Numbered from the stretch's first letter, positions 7,398-15,831 are shown. The stretch is 21,656 nucleotides of DNA from TMED14 sp003444795 (GCA_963978445.1 CAXBRT010000016.1:1-21656), one strand, 5' to 3'. Program-made: numbers and translations. The notes: a model not told the origin generated them from the sequence alone.

Positions 7398-8191
7398 TGT
7401 CGGCTGAAGCGGTAGCGGATGGTACCTACTTGTAAGTCAGTCGCAGCAGGATCTCCTTCCCAGCGCGTCTTCCGCGCGGCTTCCTCCGCCCGACTCACCA
7501 GGCAAGACAGCGAGGTCGTAGACCCCGATACGCCTCCTTCAACGCGCTGCACGCCGCCGCCGCGGTCTACCCAAATCCGAACCACAACAACGCCTTCGCC
7601 TTCGCAATCATACAGCGGAATGGGACGGACCAAAGCTTTTCGGCTACCCAATTGATAGTCCCCGCTATTGCCTGTACCGCCATTGCCCAGACCGTTCCCT
7701 TGAAGGTCCCCCGTGGGTTTCCCTTGGTCGCCGGAACCGGCGGTATTGCCTTGGCCGCTTCCGGTACCGGGATTGGCCGTACTCGTAAAGCCACCCTTCA
7801 AGCGATCACTGAGGGCATACGATACTTTGGGTTTCTCGGGTTCTTGTGGCTTTTGGGTCTCCGTGGTGCTAGGCGTGGTGGTTTGTTTGGGCTTGTCCTT
7901 GGGTTTCTCCGGTATGGCCGCAGCGTCCACAAGATCTTGCGTCACCGCAGCTTCTGTGACTTCTGGATTGCTCGCACTGGGCGTGCTCGCAGCTTCGCTG
8001 GGCGCGGCGGATGTCTCGCCGGCGCCATCCTCTTCATAGCCAAAGTTGACGGGAATGCCCATCTCGGGCGGAGGGTCCTGATACGTCAAACCAAACAAAG
8101 CAAAGACGATCAGCAACACCGCATGAACGGACAGGGTCGTAGCCCAGCCGCGGCGCGTGTCTTTTTTATCCAGTTCGTCTTGCTTGGACAT
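7394..8191 (-). CDS. tonB: TonB-family energy transducer
   Basis: The 265-residue protein has a cytoplasmic N-terminus, one membrane anchor (about residues 16-37, containing SVHAVLLIVFALFGL), then a long periplasmic linker rich in Pro, Glu, Thr and Lys followed by a Gly/Asn/Ser-rich stretch. It ends in a small TonB C-terminal domain (about 180-265). Two cysteines in that domain, one after PLYD and one in SLSC, also occur in Bacteroidota relatives I recall and may form a disulfide. It transmits proton-motive energy from ExbB/ExbD to outer-membrane TonB-dependent receptors. It lies two bases after exbD and overlaps folC by four. Which receptors it serves cannot be told, since none are in the window. 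Confidence 0.88.
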   Translation of the reverse strand: MSKQDELDKKDTRRGWATTLSVHAVLLIVFALFGLTYQDPPPEMGIPVNFGYEEDGAGETSAAPSEAASTPSASNPEVTEAAVTQDLVDAAAIPEKPKDKPKQTTTPSTTETQKPQEPEKPKVSYALSDRLKGGFTSTANPGTGSGQGNTAGSGDQGKPTGDLQGNGLGNGGTGNSGDYQLGSRKALVRPIPLYDCEGEGVVVVRIWVDRGGGVQRVEGGVSGSTTSLSCLVSRAEEAARKTRWEGDPAATDLQVGTIRYRFSRQ

Positions 8192-8193
8192 GG

Positions 8194-8586
8194 TTAGGAG
8201 GGATCGGTGGCGAGCACCATTTTGATGCGGTTGCGGTAGGCGATGTCCATAATTCGGACGGTTTCACCGGTGGGAACAGATTCGTCTGCGCGCAGGATGA
8301 TGACTGCTTCTGGATCACTTGCAGCCGCTTCCAAAATGGCGGATTCCAAAACCGTTTTATCGACAATGTCGCTGTTGACCGAAACTTGTAGGTCGGGATT
8401 GATGGTGACTGTAACCGTTGATTTCTTTACGGTTTGAGCTTTGCTTTTGGGCAGGATGACATCCAAAGCGCTGGTGGTCACCAAGGTAGAGGTGAGCATG
8501 AAGAAGATCAGCAGAAGAAAGACCATGTCCGTCATGGAGGACATGTTGAATTCGGCTGAAACTTTACTGCGGTTCTTGAGGTTCAT
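8194..8586 (-). CDS. exbD: Biopolymer transport protein ExbD/TolR
   Basis: This 130-residue protein has the ExbD/TolR layout: a short cytoplasmic tail, a single membrane helix (about 20-40, MTDMVFLLLIFFMLTSTLV) that includes the family's key Asp just before the hydrophobic core, and a periplasmic domain with VTVTINPDLQVSVN and the conserved AVIILRADESVPTGETVRIMD region. With ExbB it forms the proton channel that energises TonB. It starts 10 bases after exbB and ends two bases before tonB. A TolR role cannot be excluded by sequence alone, but the adjacent TonB favours ExbD. Confidence 0.92.
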   Translation of the reverse strand: MNLKNRSKVSAEFNMSSMTDMVFLLLIFFMLTSTLVTTSALDVILPKSKAQTVKKSTVTVTINPDLQVSVNSDIVDKTVLESAILEAAASDPEAVIILRADESVPTGETVRIMDIAYRNRIKMVLATDPS

Positions 8587-8596
8587 GCGCCTGGAA

Positions 8597-9307
8597 TCAA
8601 ACGGGTTCGTCCAAGAGATCCAAGAACTCGGTGCTCGATGTTTCCATCTTGTAAATCACCGATTCGACGCGTGTTACGAGGAAGTTGTACCCGAAATACG
8701 CGAAGATGCCGACGACGAGACCTGCCGCGGTGGTGGTCATGGCCACGTAAATACCTTCTGCCAGCATTTCGATTTGAACGCCACCTCCTGCATTTGCCAT
8801 TTCTTTAAAGGCCAAAATCATACCGATAACCGTTCCAAGGAGTCCAAGCATCGGGGCACCGCCCGCGATGGTTGCCAAGTAGGGAAGGTTGCGTTCGAGG
8901 CGCTGAATTTCCAGCTTGCCCTGGTTTTCAATGGAGGCAGAAATGTCTTGAAGCGGCTTGCCAATTCGGGTCAGCCCTTTCAGAATCATACGCGCCACAG
9001 GACTATCTGAACGCTCGCACAAATTGATAGCCGACTGGACATTGCCTGAAGCCACATGGTCCTTTATGTCCTTCATGAATTGAGGGTCAATCTTGTTGGC
9101 GCGCTTGATGGCAGACATGCGGTTGACGAAGATGTAAACCATGGCAACAGACAGCAAGACCATAAGTCCCATGATGATTTGGCCGCCCAAACCGCCAGAA
9201 ACCATGAGGTCCAAAATGCTCATCGTTTTTTGGCTGGTGGCTTCGACCGCTTGAGCAGGAACAGCCGCCGCTGTTTCCCCGGGTAGTTCAATTTGAAGGA
9301 AGGTCAT
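8597..9307 (-). CDS. exbB: MotA/TolQ/ExbB proton channel protein
   Basis: The 236-residue protein has three membrane segments: one near residues 40-65 (GLGGQIIMGLMVLLSVAMVYIFV), and a pair near 140-205 that carries LATIAGGAPMLGLLGTVIGMILAF and MTTTAAGLVVGIFAYFGYNFL. These are the ExbB/TolQ signatures; the Thr-rich last helix lines the proton path. A cytoplasmic helical region lies between the first and second helices. It leads the exbB-exbD-tonB-folC operon, preceded by 115 non-coding bases in which a possible promoter is seen. The extra N-terminal stretch before the first helix (MTFLQIELPGETAAAVPAQA) is not typical of short ExbB proteins and may be partly periplasmic. Confidence 0.92.
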   Translation of the reverse strand: MTFLQIELPGETAAAVPAQAVEATSQKTMSILDLMVSGGLGGQIIMGLMVLLSVAMVYIFVNRMSAIKRANKIDPQFMKDIKDHVASGNVQSAINLCERSDSPVARMILKGLTRIGKPLQDISASIENQGKLEIQRLERNLPYLATIAGGAPMLGLLGTVIGMILAFKEMANAGGGVQIEMLAEGIYVAMTTTAAGLVVGIFAYFGYNFLVTRVESVIYKMETSSTEFLDLLDEPV

Positions 9308-9312
9308 AAGTG

Positions 9313-9347
9313 CAAGATTCTAATGCGTCTAAGGTGGGTAAAACAAA
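9313..9347 (-). promoter_or_regulatory. Candidate promoter of the exbB operon
   Basis: On the minus strand TTTG (9347-9344) is followed after 21 bases by TAGAATCTTG (9322-9313), five bases before the exbB ATG. The spacing fits a Bacteroidota -33/-7 pair, but the -7 box is imperfect, with two extra bases between TA and TTG. Apart from this, the 115-base gap 9308-9422 shows no strong hairpin that would end nhaD transcription. Confidence 0.3.
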
Positions 9348-9422
9348 TTTGGTGCCGAATGTGCGCAAGGAATTTCCCAACACCGCTTGGCCTCGGATAA
9401 AAGTACGCTAACTCTAAGTGCT

Positions 9423-10742
9423 TTAAAAGGCCGATCCGAAGATGATGTAGCGCTGCAATATGTAGGCTCCAATGCCTGCCACGTAGCCAAGAAGAGCTAA
9501 AAAACTAATCTTTTTCACATACCAGCCGAAGGGGATGTGCTCGAGGCCCATCACCGCAACGCCAGCTGCAGAGCCAATGATGAGGAGGGATCCGCCCGTG
9601 CCGGCACAGAATGCTAAAAACTTCCAGAATAGATCGTCTTGGGCAAAGTAGCCAATGTCTGCGATGGGGTACATGCCCATCGAAGCGGCCACCAAGGGCA
9701 CATTGTCCACGATCGCTGATAGCACCCCAATGATGGAGCCCACGAGGTATATTCCGCCTTGGGTATCCGTGCCGATGCTGTGGTCAAGCCCTAGGGCAAG
9801 ATCTTTCAATTGACCCCCTGTTTGAAGGCTTGCCACCGCCAAGAGGATGCCCAAGAAGAAGAGGACAGAAGGGGTATCCACTTTGCGCAAAACCCCCAAA
9901 ACGCCAATGCTCCGACGGATGGAATCCGCTTTTTGGCGGTGCATGATATCGGTCAGAAGCCATATGACCCCAAGGCTAAGCATCATTCCCATGAATGGAG
10001 GGAGGTGCGTCAAGGTTTTGAAGATGGGAACAAAGAGAAGGCCCGCAACACCGGCGATAAGCACCGTCACTTGTTCGCCTTTGCTAATGCGTGCCGCATG
10101 TCCGCGGTCTGTATTCTGCACGGGGCGTTCCACATCGCCTTTCATCGTTAAGGAGAGGTACATCAATGGGACCAACATGCACACGACCGAGGGTAGGAAG
10201 ATGTATGCTATGATGTTCATCGTGGTGACTTGGCCGCCAATCCAAAGCATGGTAGTAGTCACGTCTCCAATGGGTGAAAAAGCGCCACCAGCATTGGCAG
10301 AAATCACCACTACGCCGGCAAAAAGCCACCGGGTGTTTTGGTCTTTAACGAGCTTTCGGAGCAAGGAAATCATGACAATAGACGTCGTTAAATTGTCCAG
10401 AATGGCGGAAAAGAAGAAGGTGAGTATCGCTATAGTCCAAAGAAGGCTGCGGACGTTTTTGGTTTTAATTCGGTCCGTGATAACGGCAAAACCTTCATGC
10501 GCATCGACCACCTCGACAATGGTCATAGCACCGAGCAGGAAGAATAGGATACCAGAAATTTCCGAGAGGTGTTCGAGCAATGCGTGCTCTGCTTCATGCA
10601 ATTCTGCGCCTCCAAAGAGGTATATGGTCCAGCAAAGTACCCCCGTGACCAAAGCTGCTGCCGCTTTGTCGATTTTCAAATTGTGTTCAAACGCTATAGC
10701 CGCATATCCGAGGATAAAAACGGCAATCATCAATAAGTACAT
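9423..10742 (-). CDS. nhaD: Sodium:proton antiporter NhaD
   Basis: With the ATG at 10742 this is a 439-residue polytopic inner-membrane protein of about 12 helices in the ion-transporter superfamily. It starts MYLLMIAVFILGYAAIAFEHNLKIDKA, which matches usual NhaD starts. Conserved regions include FFSAILDNLTTSIVM, SANAGGAFSPIGDVTTTMLW and, in the second half, LSAIVDNVPLVAASMGMY, an inverted-repeat pair of DN(L/V) motifs typical of the family. NhaD exchanges sodium or lithium for protons and is common in marine bacteria. The same frame is open back to 10841, but that start would overlap anmK by 38 bases and add a hydrophilic tail, so I prefer 10742. It is co-directional with anmK, 61 bases downstream. 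Confidence 0.9.
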   Translation of the reverse strand: MYLLMIAVFILGYAAIAFEHNLKIDKAAAALVTGVLCWTIYLFGGAELHEAEHALLEHLSEISGILFFLLGAMTIVEVVDAHEGFAVITDRIKTKNVRSLLWTIAILTFFFSAILDNLTTSIVMISLLRKLVKDQNTRWLFAGVVVISANAGGAFSPIGDVTTTMLWIGGQVTTMNIIAYIFLPSVVCMLVPLMYLSLTMKGDVERPVQNTDRGHAARISKGEQVTVLIAGVAGLLFVPIFKTLTHLPPFMGMMLSLGVIWLLTDIMHRQKADSIRRSIGVLGVLRKVDTPSVLFFLGILLAVASLQTGGQLKDLALGLDHSIGTDTQGGIYLVGSIIGVLSAIVDNVPLVAASMGMYPIADIGYFAQDDLFWKFLAFCAGTGGSLLIIGSAAGVAVMGLEHIPFGWYVKKISFLALLGYVAGIGAYILQRYIIFGSAF

Positions 10743-10747
10743 AGGTG

Positions 10748-10751
10748 CAAA
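10748..10751 (-). promoter_or_regulatory. TTTG element five bases before the preferred nhaD start
   Basis: The minus strand reads TTTG then CACCT then ATG at 10742. The TA half of a TAnnTTTG box is missing, and no -33 element is seen, so this is a weak candidate. It is listed because the spacing equals that at other genes in this window. Confidence 0.18.
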
Positions 10752-10803
10752 TTCGTGTTCTGAATGGTAAAAATAGGGGACTTCGTCTGAGTCTTTGTGT
10801 GAC

Positions 10804-11907
10804 TTAGGTTGAATATTCGAATACCGTGCCATCGCATCCATCGATTGGCCCTCCAGTCACAGATGCCCAGACATTTTTTTCACCCCGTAACCGCAACAGG
10901 CCCAGGAAGGCGAAGCATATGGCCTCTTTGAAATCCAACTCTATATCCTCAGGAATGTGTAAGGTCCGCCCCGATAACGCGGCAATTCGCTCCATGAGGT
11001 AGATATTCCTTGCGCCGCCTCCCGTCACCAAAACCTCCCCAGGAGGCGCCTGTTTCAATCCATGAGCGACCGCCCAAGCGCAATGCTCTGTGGCAGTTGC
11101 CAAGGCCGTAAGGGGGTCCAAGGGCTTTAAAAGGGCCTCAACTTGATCCTCGACCCACTCTCTCGCGAGACTTTTGGGGAAGGGCTGCTGGTAAAAGGAT
11201 CGAGCTTGCAAAGCCTTCAAGGTGGGTGTGTCCGCCTGGCCGCTGCGCGCGAGCTCCCCAGCTGGATCGTAGGCATGCCCCAGCGCCTGCGCGTAGGGGT
11301 TCAAAATAAAATTGGCCGGCCCCAAGTCACCCGCTCGGCGCTGACCTGCCTGGTCCCAGCTCGCATTTGAAAAGCCTCCTAGATTGAGGCATACAAGGTA
11401 GTTGCCATAAAGCATGGCGTCTGCCACGGGAACGAGCGGCGCGCCTTGGCCGCCGCGGGCAACATCGGCTACGCGAAAGTCGCAGATCACCGGGACCCCC
11501 AGGCCTTTGGCAAGGCTCGGGGTATTGCCAATTTGGAGCGTGATCCCTTTGGTGGGTTCATGGGCGACTGTATGTCCATGGCTAGCGATGGCATGCACCG
11601 AGGTTCCTGCGATAAAATTTTTGAGTTGCTCGTTCAACCATACACTGTATGCCTCAGAGATGCGTTCACGATGTTCGGAGGATACTGTGTAGGCGGCTGG
11701 CAGATCCTTGGCCCAACGCGTGCCTTCATAGGGGATGAAGCGAGCGTCCATTACCTCCTTCTTCCAAAGCCCTTCCGGGCCATCTTTCCAAAAACGCACC
11801 TTGGCCAAATCCAAGCCATCCAGGGAGGTTCCTGACATGGTTCCAACGAGGGTGAAAGGACCCAATCCGGAGAAACGCATGTCAGAGGATACTTCAGATT
11901 CGGGCAT
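10804..11907 (-). CDS. anmK: Anhydro-N-acetylmuramic acid kinase
   Basis: This 367-residue sugar kinase of the ASKHA fold converts 1,6-anhydro-MurNAc to MurNAc-6-phosphate, a step in peptidoglycan recycling in the cytoplasm. The phosphate-binding motif GTMSGTSLDG is at residues 22-31. Other family signatures are ASHGHTVAHEP, LQIGNTPSLA, VICDFRVADVARGGQGAPLVP with the catalytic Asp in the DFR motif, LNLGGFSN and VTGGGARN. The length is normal. The ATG at 11880 is an alternative start that would place the kinase motif nearer the N-terminus; I kept 11907 because promoter-like boxes lie just upstream of it. It is divergent from an acyl-CoA dehydrogenase and followed by nhaD. Confidence 0.94.
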   Translation of the reverse strand: MPESEVSSDMRFSGLGPFTLVGTMSGTSLDGLDLAKVRFWKDGPEGLWKKEVMDARFIPYEGTRWAKDLPAAYTVSSEHRERISEAYSVWLNEQLKNFIAGTSVHAIASHGHTVAHEPTKGITLQIGNTPSLAKGLGVPVICDFRVADVARGGQGAPLVPVADAMLYGNYLVCLNLGGFSNASWDQAGQRRAGDLGPANFILNPYAQALGHAYDPAGELARSGQADTPTLKALQARSFYQQPFPKSLAREWVEDQVEALLKPLDPLTALATATEHCAWAVAHGLKQAPPGEVLVTGGGARNIYLMERIAALSGRTLHIPEDIELDFKEAICFAFLGLLRLRGEKNVWASVTGGPIDGCDGTVFEYST

Positions 11908-11912
11908 TGTGG

Positions 11913-11942
11913 AAGCGATAATAAGCGTTTTGCACTATCAAA
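11913..11942 (-). promoter_or_regulatory. Candidate promoter of anmK
   Basis: On the minus strand TTTG (11942-11939) is separated by 18 bases from TATCGCTT (11920-11913), which lies five bases before the ATG at 11907. The spacing fits a Bacteroidota promoter; the -7 box keeps TA but only part of TTTG. Transcription would start at or next to the start codon. Confidence 0.3.
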
Positions 11943-11960
11943 GGTGGGGCCTTCTCGCTT

Positions 11961-11968
11961 TAAATTTG
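11961..11968 (+). promoter_or_regulatory. Candidate -7 box (TAAATTTG) for the acyl-CoA dehydrogenase gene
   Basis: TAAATTTG is a full match to TAnnTTTG. It lies 28 bases before the ATG at 11997, which would leave a 5' leader of roughly 20-25 bases. A TTTG at 11929-11932 is too far upstream (28 bases) to be a normal -33 partner, so the promoter is judged from the -7 box alone. Confidence 0.4.
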
Positions 11969-11996
11969 CGCAAGACTCAGAAATCCACCCTTGAAT

Positions 11997-13151
11997 ATGC
12001 ATTTTGATTTAAGTGAAGAGCACCTCATGATCCGCGAAGCGGCGCGTGACTTTGCGCGCACGGAACTTCTTCCCGGCGTTATTGATCGCGATAACGAGCA
12101 AAAATTTCCCACTGATGGCGTGAAAAAAATGGGTGAATTGGGCTTCCTCGGAATGATGACGAACCCAGTGTACAATGGTGGGGGCATGGATACCATATCC
12201 TATGTCTTGGCCATGGAGGAAATTTCCAAAATTGACGCCTCGGCCTCCGTGGTCATGAGTGTGAATAACTCTCTGGTATGTTGGGGTTTGGAGGAGTTTG
12301 GAAGTGAGGAGCAAAAGCAAAAATACCTGACGCGTTTGGCCACCGGTGAAATCATTGGTGCATTCTGTTTGAGCGAGCCAGAAGCCGGCTCCGATGCCAC
12401 CAGTCAGCGCACGACAGCGATTGATCATGGCGATCATTACCTCCTGAACGGGACCAAAAACTGGATTACCAACGGGGGCACGGCAAGTGTTTACCTCGTG
12501 ATGGCACAAACGGACGCCTCCAAGGGCCACCGGGGTATCAATTGCCTCATTGTGGAGAAGGGAATGGACGGCTTTGTGGTCGGTAAAAAAGAGGACAAGT
12601 TGGGTATTCGCGGAAGCGATACGCATTCCTTGATGTTCACCGACGTGAAAGTTCCTAAAGAGAACCGCATTGGCGAGGACGGATTTGGGTTCAAGTTTGC
12701 CATGAAGACGTTGTCCGGCGGCCGAATTGGAATCGCCGCCCAAGCCCTGGGTATTGCCTCAGGGGCCTTGGAATTGGCCGCTAAGTATGCCACTGAGCGC
12801 AAAGCCTTTGGCAAGCCCATCTCCGAGCACCAAGCCATTTCCTTCAAGTTGGCGGACATGGCTACTAAAGTCGAAGCAGCGCGCTTGCTCGTGCTCAAGG
12901 CCGCATGGTTGAAGGATCAAGGTCAAAACTTTGACAAGGAATCAGCGATGGCCAAATTGTACGCCTCCGAAGTGGCCATGGAGGCCACCGTGGAAGCGGT
13001 TCAGATCCACGGCGGATATGGCTTTGTGAAGGAGTATCACGTAGAGCGCTTGATGCGCGACGCGAAGATTACCCAGATCTACGAAGGCACGAGTGAAATT
13101 CAACGCATTGTCATTGGACGTGCGGTTTTGGAAGAGCTCGGTTCCCACTAA
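11997..13151 (+). CDS. Acyl-CoA dehydrogenase (short/branched-chain type)
   Basis: The 384-residue flavoenzyme oxidises an acyl-CoA to the trans-2-enoyl-CoA and passes electrons to electron-transfer flavoprotein. The start MHFDLSEEHLMIREAARDFA is the standard N-terminal helix; a TTG two codons upstream is a less likely start. The middle domain has FCLSEPEAGSDA and the FAD-contacting region WITNGGTASVYLV. The C-terminal helical domain has ATERKAFGKPI, VQIHGGYGFVKEYHVERLMRDAKI and YEGTSEIQR, in which E363 is at the catalytic-base position of short-chain enzymes. Chain-length preference cannot be fixed. It is a single-gene unit, divergent from anmK and closed by a strong terminator. Confidence 0.94.
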   Translation: MHFDLSEEHLMIREAARDFARTELLPGVIDRDNEQKFPTDGVKKMGELGFLGMMTNPVYNGGGMDTISYVLAMEEISKIDASASVVMSVNNSLVCWGLEEFGSEEQKQKYLTRLATGEIIGAFCLSEPEAGSDATSQRTTAIDHGDHYLLNGTKNWITNGGTASVYLVMAQTDASKGHRGINCLIVEKGMDGFVVGKKEDKLGIRGSDTHSLMFTDVKVPKENRIGEDGFGFKFAMKTLSGGRIGIAAQALGIASGALELAAKYATERKAFGKPISEHQAISFKLADMATKVEAARLLVLKAAWLKDQGQNFDKESAMAKLYASEVAMEATVEAVQIHGGYGFVKEYHVERLMRDAKITQIYEGTSEIQRIVIGRAVLEELGSH

Positions 13152-13170
13152 TTGTTGTCAAGAGCACAAA

Positions 13171-13198
13171 AAAAGCGCGGCCCCAGGGCCGCGCTTTT
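13171..13198. terminator. Bidirectional intrinsic terminator
   Basis: A perfect 13-base inverted repeat, AAAAGCGCGGCCC and GGGCCGCGCTTTT, with only CA between the arms, has a GC-rich core flanked by A-runs on the left and T-runs on the right. It therefore works on both strands. It sits 20 bases after the acyl-CoA dehydrogenase stop and 50 bases beyond the end of the convergent OmpH-like gene, so it can end both transcripts. Confidence 0.9.
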
Positions 13199-13247
13199 GC
13201 ATTAAACGTTTATCGCTGCGCGGGGCGCAACGGAGAGATTATTTCCT

Positions 13248-13808
13248 TTATTCGGCTTCCTCAGTGCTGGGAGCTTCCATGCCGTTGAGGATTTCTGCCA
13301 GCTTAGCCGTGAGGTCCAAAGCTTCTGAACCGTAGAGTAGGTTGGATTCGTAGACGAAGATGAGGTCCAAGCCAAGATCTTCTTGCAATTTGGCAATGGC
13401 CTTGTCTACCTGTTCCTTGACGATGGCGTTCATTTTTGCCTCCTCTTGAGCGAGTTCTCCACTGCGCTGTTGCTCCAGGGCTTGGTAGTTTTGGTTAACG
13501 CGCTGGAAATCCAACTGGGCGCGTTCCAATTCAATTTTTGACAAATTGGGGGCCGCTTTTTGCAATACCTCGTATTCTGCCTGCAAATTTTGCTGGCTGC
13601 GGATTAGTTCTGCTTCCATTTTCTTCGCAGTTGCCTCAAATTCAGCCACTAATTCCGTGTGGTAGGTGTAGAGTTGCGTTAAAGAGTCCAGGCGAACGTA
13701 GCCAATGTTCAAGCCTTCGCCTGCGCTTCCGCTACTGCCATTTTGGGTGCAGGATGCAGCCATCAAAAGGGCGGCGCCTGCCAATAAGAGTGTTTTCACC
13801 GTTTTCAT
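13248..13808 (-). CDS. OmpH/Skp-family periplasmic protein with a lipobox
   Basis: The ATG at 13808 gives 186 residues; an in-frame TTG further upstream overlaps hutU and was rejected. The N-terminus MKTVKTLLLAGAALLMAASC is a lipoprotein signal with Cys 20 as the likely lipidated residue. The mature protein begins with a flexible Gly/Ser-rich stretch, then NIGYVRLDSL, the typical OmpH entry strand. A long Gln/Glu/Ala-rich coiled coil follows (about 45-140), then a short second strand region LDLIFVYESNLLYGSEALDLT that closes the body domain. Skp/OmpH proteins hold unfolded outer-membrane proteins in the periplasm; the lipid anchor would differ from classic soluble Skp. It is 14 bases downstream of hutU on the same strand. 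Confidence 0.85.
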   Translation of the reverse strand: MKTVKTLLLAGAALLMAASCTQNGSSGSAGEGLNIGYVRLDSLTQLYTYHTELVAEFEATAKKMEAELIRSQQNLQAEYEVLQKAAPNLSKIELERAQLDFQRVNQNYQALEQQRSGELAQEEAKMNAIVKEQVDKAIAKLQEDLGLDLIFVYESNLLYGSEALDLTAKLAEILNGMEAPSTEEAE

Positions 13809-13822
13809 GCCGCCGAAAATAC

Positions 13823-15829
13823 TCAAAAGACGCGGTTGATGGCATCTTCAATCAGAGAATCGTCTGCAATTTCTGCCCAGGTGACCTTCAGACCGGGGCT
13901 GCGATCCATTTCACGGCGAATGGCGGTGCGCGCTTCTTCGTTTCGCGCCCAGGCTCGGCGAGCAATGCCATTGTTTACGTCGAAGAAAAGCATAGAGGCA
14001 AGTCGTCGGTCGGCTTCAGGGCTTCCGTCCAGGAGCATGCCAAAGCCGCCGTTGATGACTTCTCCCCAGCCTACGCCTCCGCCATTGTGTAGGCTGACCC
14101 AAGTCGCCCCGCGGAAGCTGTCGCCAATGGCGTTGTGAACCGCCATGTCCGCCGTAAAGCGCGATCCGTCGTAGATATTGGAGGTCTCGCGGTAGGGCGA
14201 ATCCGTTCCACTCACGTCGTGGTGGTCACGGCCTAGGACAACCGGCCCAATCTTCCCCGCTGCAATGGCTTCGTTGAACGCCCGGGCAATGGCCATTCGG
14301 CCCACGCTGTCCGCATAGAGGATGCGCGCCTGCGATCCTACCACGAGTCGATTTTCCTCGGCTTGATCAATCCAGCGAAGATTGTCCTCCATCTGGAGTT
14401 TGATGTCCTCGGGTGCCTCTTCGGCCATGCGGCGAAGGACGTCCGCAGCGATGGCATCCGTGGCGCGAAGATCTTCGGGCTTGCCCGATGCGCAAACCCA
14501 TCGGAAGGGGCCAAATCCATAGTCAAAACACAGGGGGCCAAGAATGTCTTGCACATAGCTGGGATAGGCGAAGTCAAGGCCATTTTCCGCCAAGATGTCC
14601 GCACCCGCTCGACTGGCTTCTAGGAGGAAAGCATTGCCATAGTCAAAGAAGTACATTCCCCGGCTGTGCAGGGTGTTGATGGCCTCCACGTGACGGCGCA
14701 AGGTGTCCTGAATGGCACCTTTGAAGCTTTCGGGGTCCGAAACCATCAGTGCATTTGCTGCTTCGTAGCTATACCCTTGGGGGTAGTAGCCGCCGGCCCA
14801 GGGGTTGTGAAGGGAGGTTTGGTCGCTGCCCAAGTCCACGGAGATGTTCCGTTCCACCAAACGCTGCCATAGGTCCACCGTATTTCCTACAAAGGCGATG
14901 GAGCGGTTGCCTCCAGCGGCTTGGCTCTCTAGGGCGGAATCAATCGCGGCATCTACATCCTCAAAAATGGCATCCACCCACCCTTGGCTGTGGCGCTTGT
15001 GGGCGGCCGTGGGATTGATTTCGGCGGTGATACTCACCATACCGGCAATGGAGGCCGCCTTGGGCTGTGCGCCACTCATTCCACCCAGTCCTGCGGTGAC
15101 AAAGAGTTTGCCTTCCAAGGGACCGCGGGTGAATTTGCGTGCGGCATTCATGACCGTTATGGTAGTTCCGTGGACGATGCCCTGAGGGCCAATGTACATG
15201 TAGGAACCGGCGGTCATTTGGCCATATTGAGAAACGCCAAGGGCATTCATGCGCTCCCAGTCATCCGGTTTGGAATAGTTGGGAATCACCATGCCGTTGG
15301 TCACGACCACACGTGGTGCTTCCTTGGACGATGGGAAAAGCCCTTGTGGATGCCCGCTGTGCATGTGCAACGTCTGTTCCTCGGTCATGGTGGCGAGGTA
15401 CTGCATCGTCAGGAGGTACTGGGCCCAATTCTGGAAGACGGCCCCATTTCCTCCATAGGTGATGAGCTCTTGGGGATGCTGGGCAACGGCGGGGTCCAAA
15501 TTGTTTTGAATCATCAGCATGATGGCGGCCGCCTGTTGACAGAGGGCTGGATAATCACTGATGGGCCGAGCATGCATCGCATATCCAGGCATAAAGCGGT
15601 ACATGTAAATGCGCCCATAGTCTTTGAGCTCCTGTGCAAATTCAGGGGCCAAGACGGCATGCCATTTTTCTGGGAAGTAGCGCATGGCGTTTTTGAGTGC
15701 CAGGGCTTTTTCACGCGCCGAAAGCACATCCTTGCGCACAGGCGCATGCGAGACCGTTGGATTTAGGCCGGGATGTTCGGGGAGTTCGGTGGGTATGCCA
15801 GCTAAAATGGCCGATTGAAATGTATCCAT
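13823..15829 (-). CDS. hutU: Urocanate hydratase, long form
   Basis: This 668-residue enzyme converts urocanate to 4-imidazolone-5-propionate with tightly bound NAD+, the second step of histidine breakdown, in the cytoplasm. Family signatures are ITYGGNGAVFQNWAQYLL, MHSGHPQGLFPS, TAGSYMYIGPQGIVHGTT and KLFVTAGLGGMSGAQPKA (the NAD-binding region). FGPFRWVCASG contains C446, at the position of the conserved active-site cysteine. Most bacterial HutU proteins are about 550 residues; the longer form seen here resembles the vertebrate UROC1 type and occurs in Bacteroidota. No other hut gene lies in the window. It begins two bases after a DUF5522 gene and is followed by an OmpH-like gene, so the three may share a transcript. 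Confidence 0.95.
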   Translation of the reverse strand: MDTFQSAILAGIPTELPEHPGLNPTVSHAPVRKDVLSAREKALALKNAMRYFPEKWHAVLAPEFAQELKDYGRIYMYRFMPGYAMHARPISDYPALCQQAAAIMLMIQNNLDPAVAQHPQELITYGGNGAVFQNWAQYLLTMQYLATMTEEQTLHMHSGHPQGLFPSSKEAPRVVVTNGMVIPNYSKPDDWERMNALGVSQYGQMTAGSYMYIGPQGIVHGTTITVMNAARKFTRGPLEGKLFVTAGLGGMSGAQPKAASIAGMVSITAEINPTAAHKRHSQGWVDAIFEDVDAAIDSALESQAAGGNRSIAFVGNTVDLWQRLVERNISVDLGSDQTSLHNPWAGGYYPQGYSYEAANALMVSDPESFKGAIQDTLRRHVEAINTLHSRGMYFFDYGNAFLLEASRAGADILAENGLDFAYPSYVQDILGPLCFDYGFGPFRWVCASGKPEDLRATDAIAADVLRRMAEEAPEDIKLQMEDNLRWIDQAEENRLVVGSQARILYADSVGRMAIARAFNEAIAAGKIGPVVLGRDHHDVSGTDSPYRETSNIYDGSRFTADMAVHNAIGDSFRGATWVSLHNGGGVGWGEVINGGFGMLLDGSPEADRRLASMLFFDVNNGIARRAWARNEEARTAIRREMDRSPGLKVTWAEIADDSLIEDAINRVF

Positions 15830-15831
15830 CG

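Noticed and set aside
7650..7800. Gly/Asn/Ser-rich repetitive stretch, considered as a DNA repeat array.
   Set aside because: The units are irregular at the DNA level and fall in the TonB periplasmic linker, where low-complexity sequence is normal.
9361..9400. Possible terminator hairpin (CCAA...TTGG) after nhaD.
   Set aside because: The stem is only four bases with no T-run, too weak to call.
9847..10770. Long open frame on the plus strand (about 307 codons) opposite nhaD.
   Set aside because: It is fully antisense to a clear NhaD gene, is rich in Met, Arg, Ser and Thr in the way mirror frames of membrane proteins are, and has no recognisable domain.
10743..10841. Longer NhaD starting at 10841.
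   Set aside because: It would overlap anmK by 38 bases and add about 33 hydrophilic residues before the first helix, unlike known NhaD starts. Not excluded, only less likely.
14984..15766. Plus-strand open frame of about 260 codons inside hutU.
   Set aside because: Antisense to a strongly conserved enzyme; the His- and Gly-rich translation is typical of the reverse frame.
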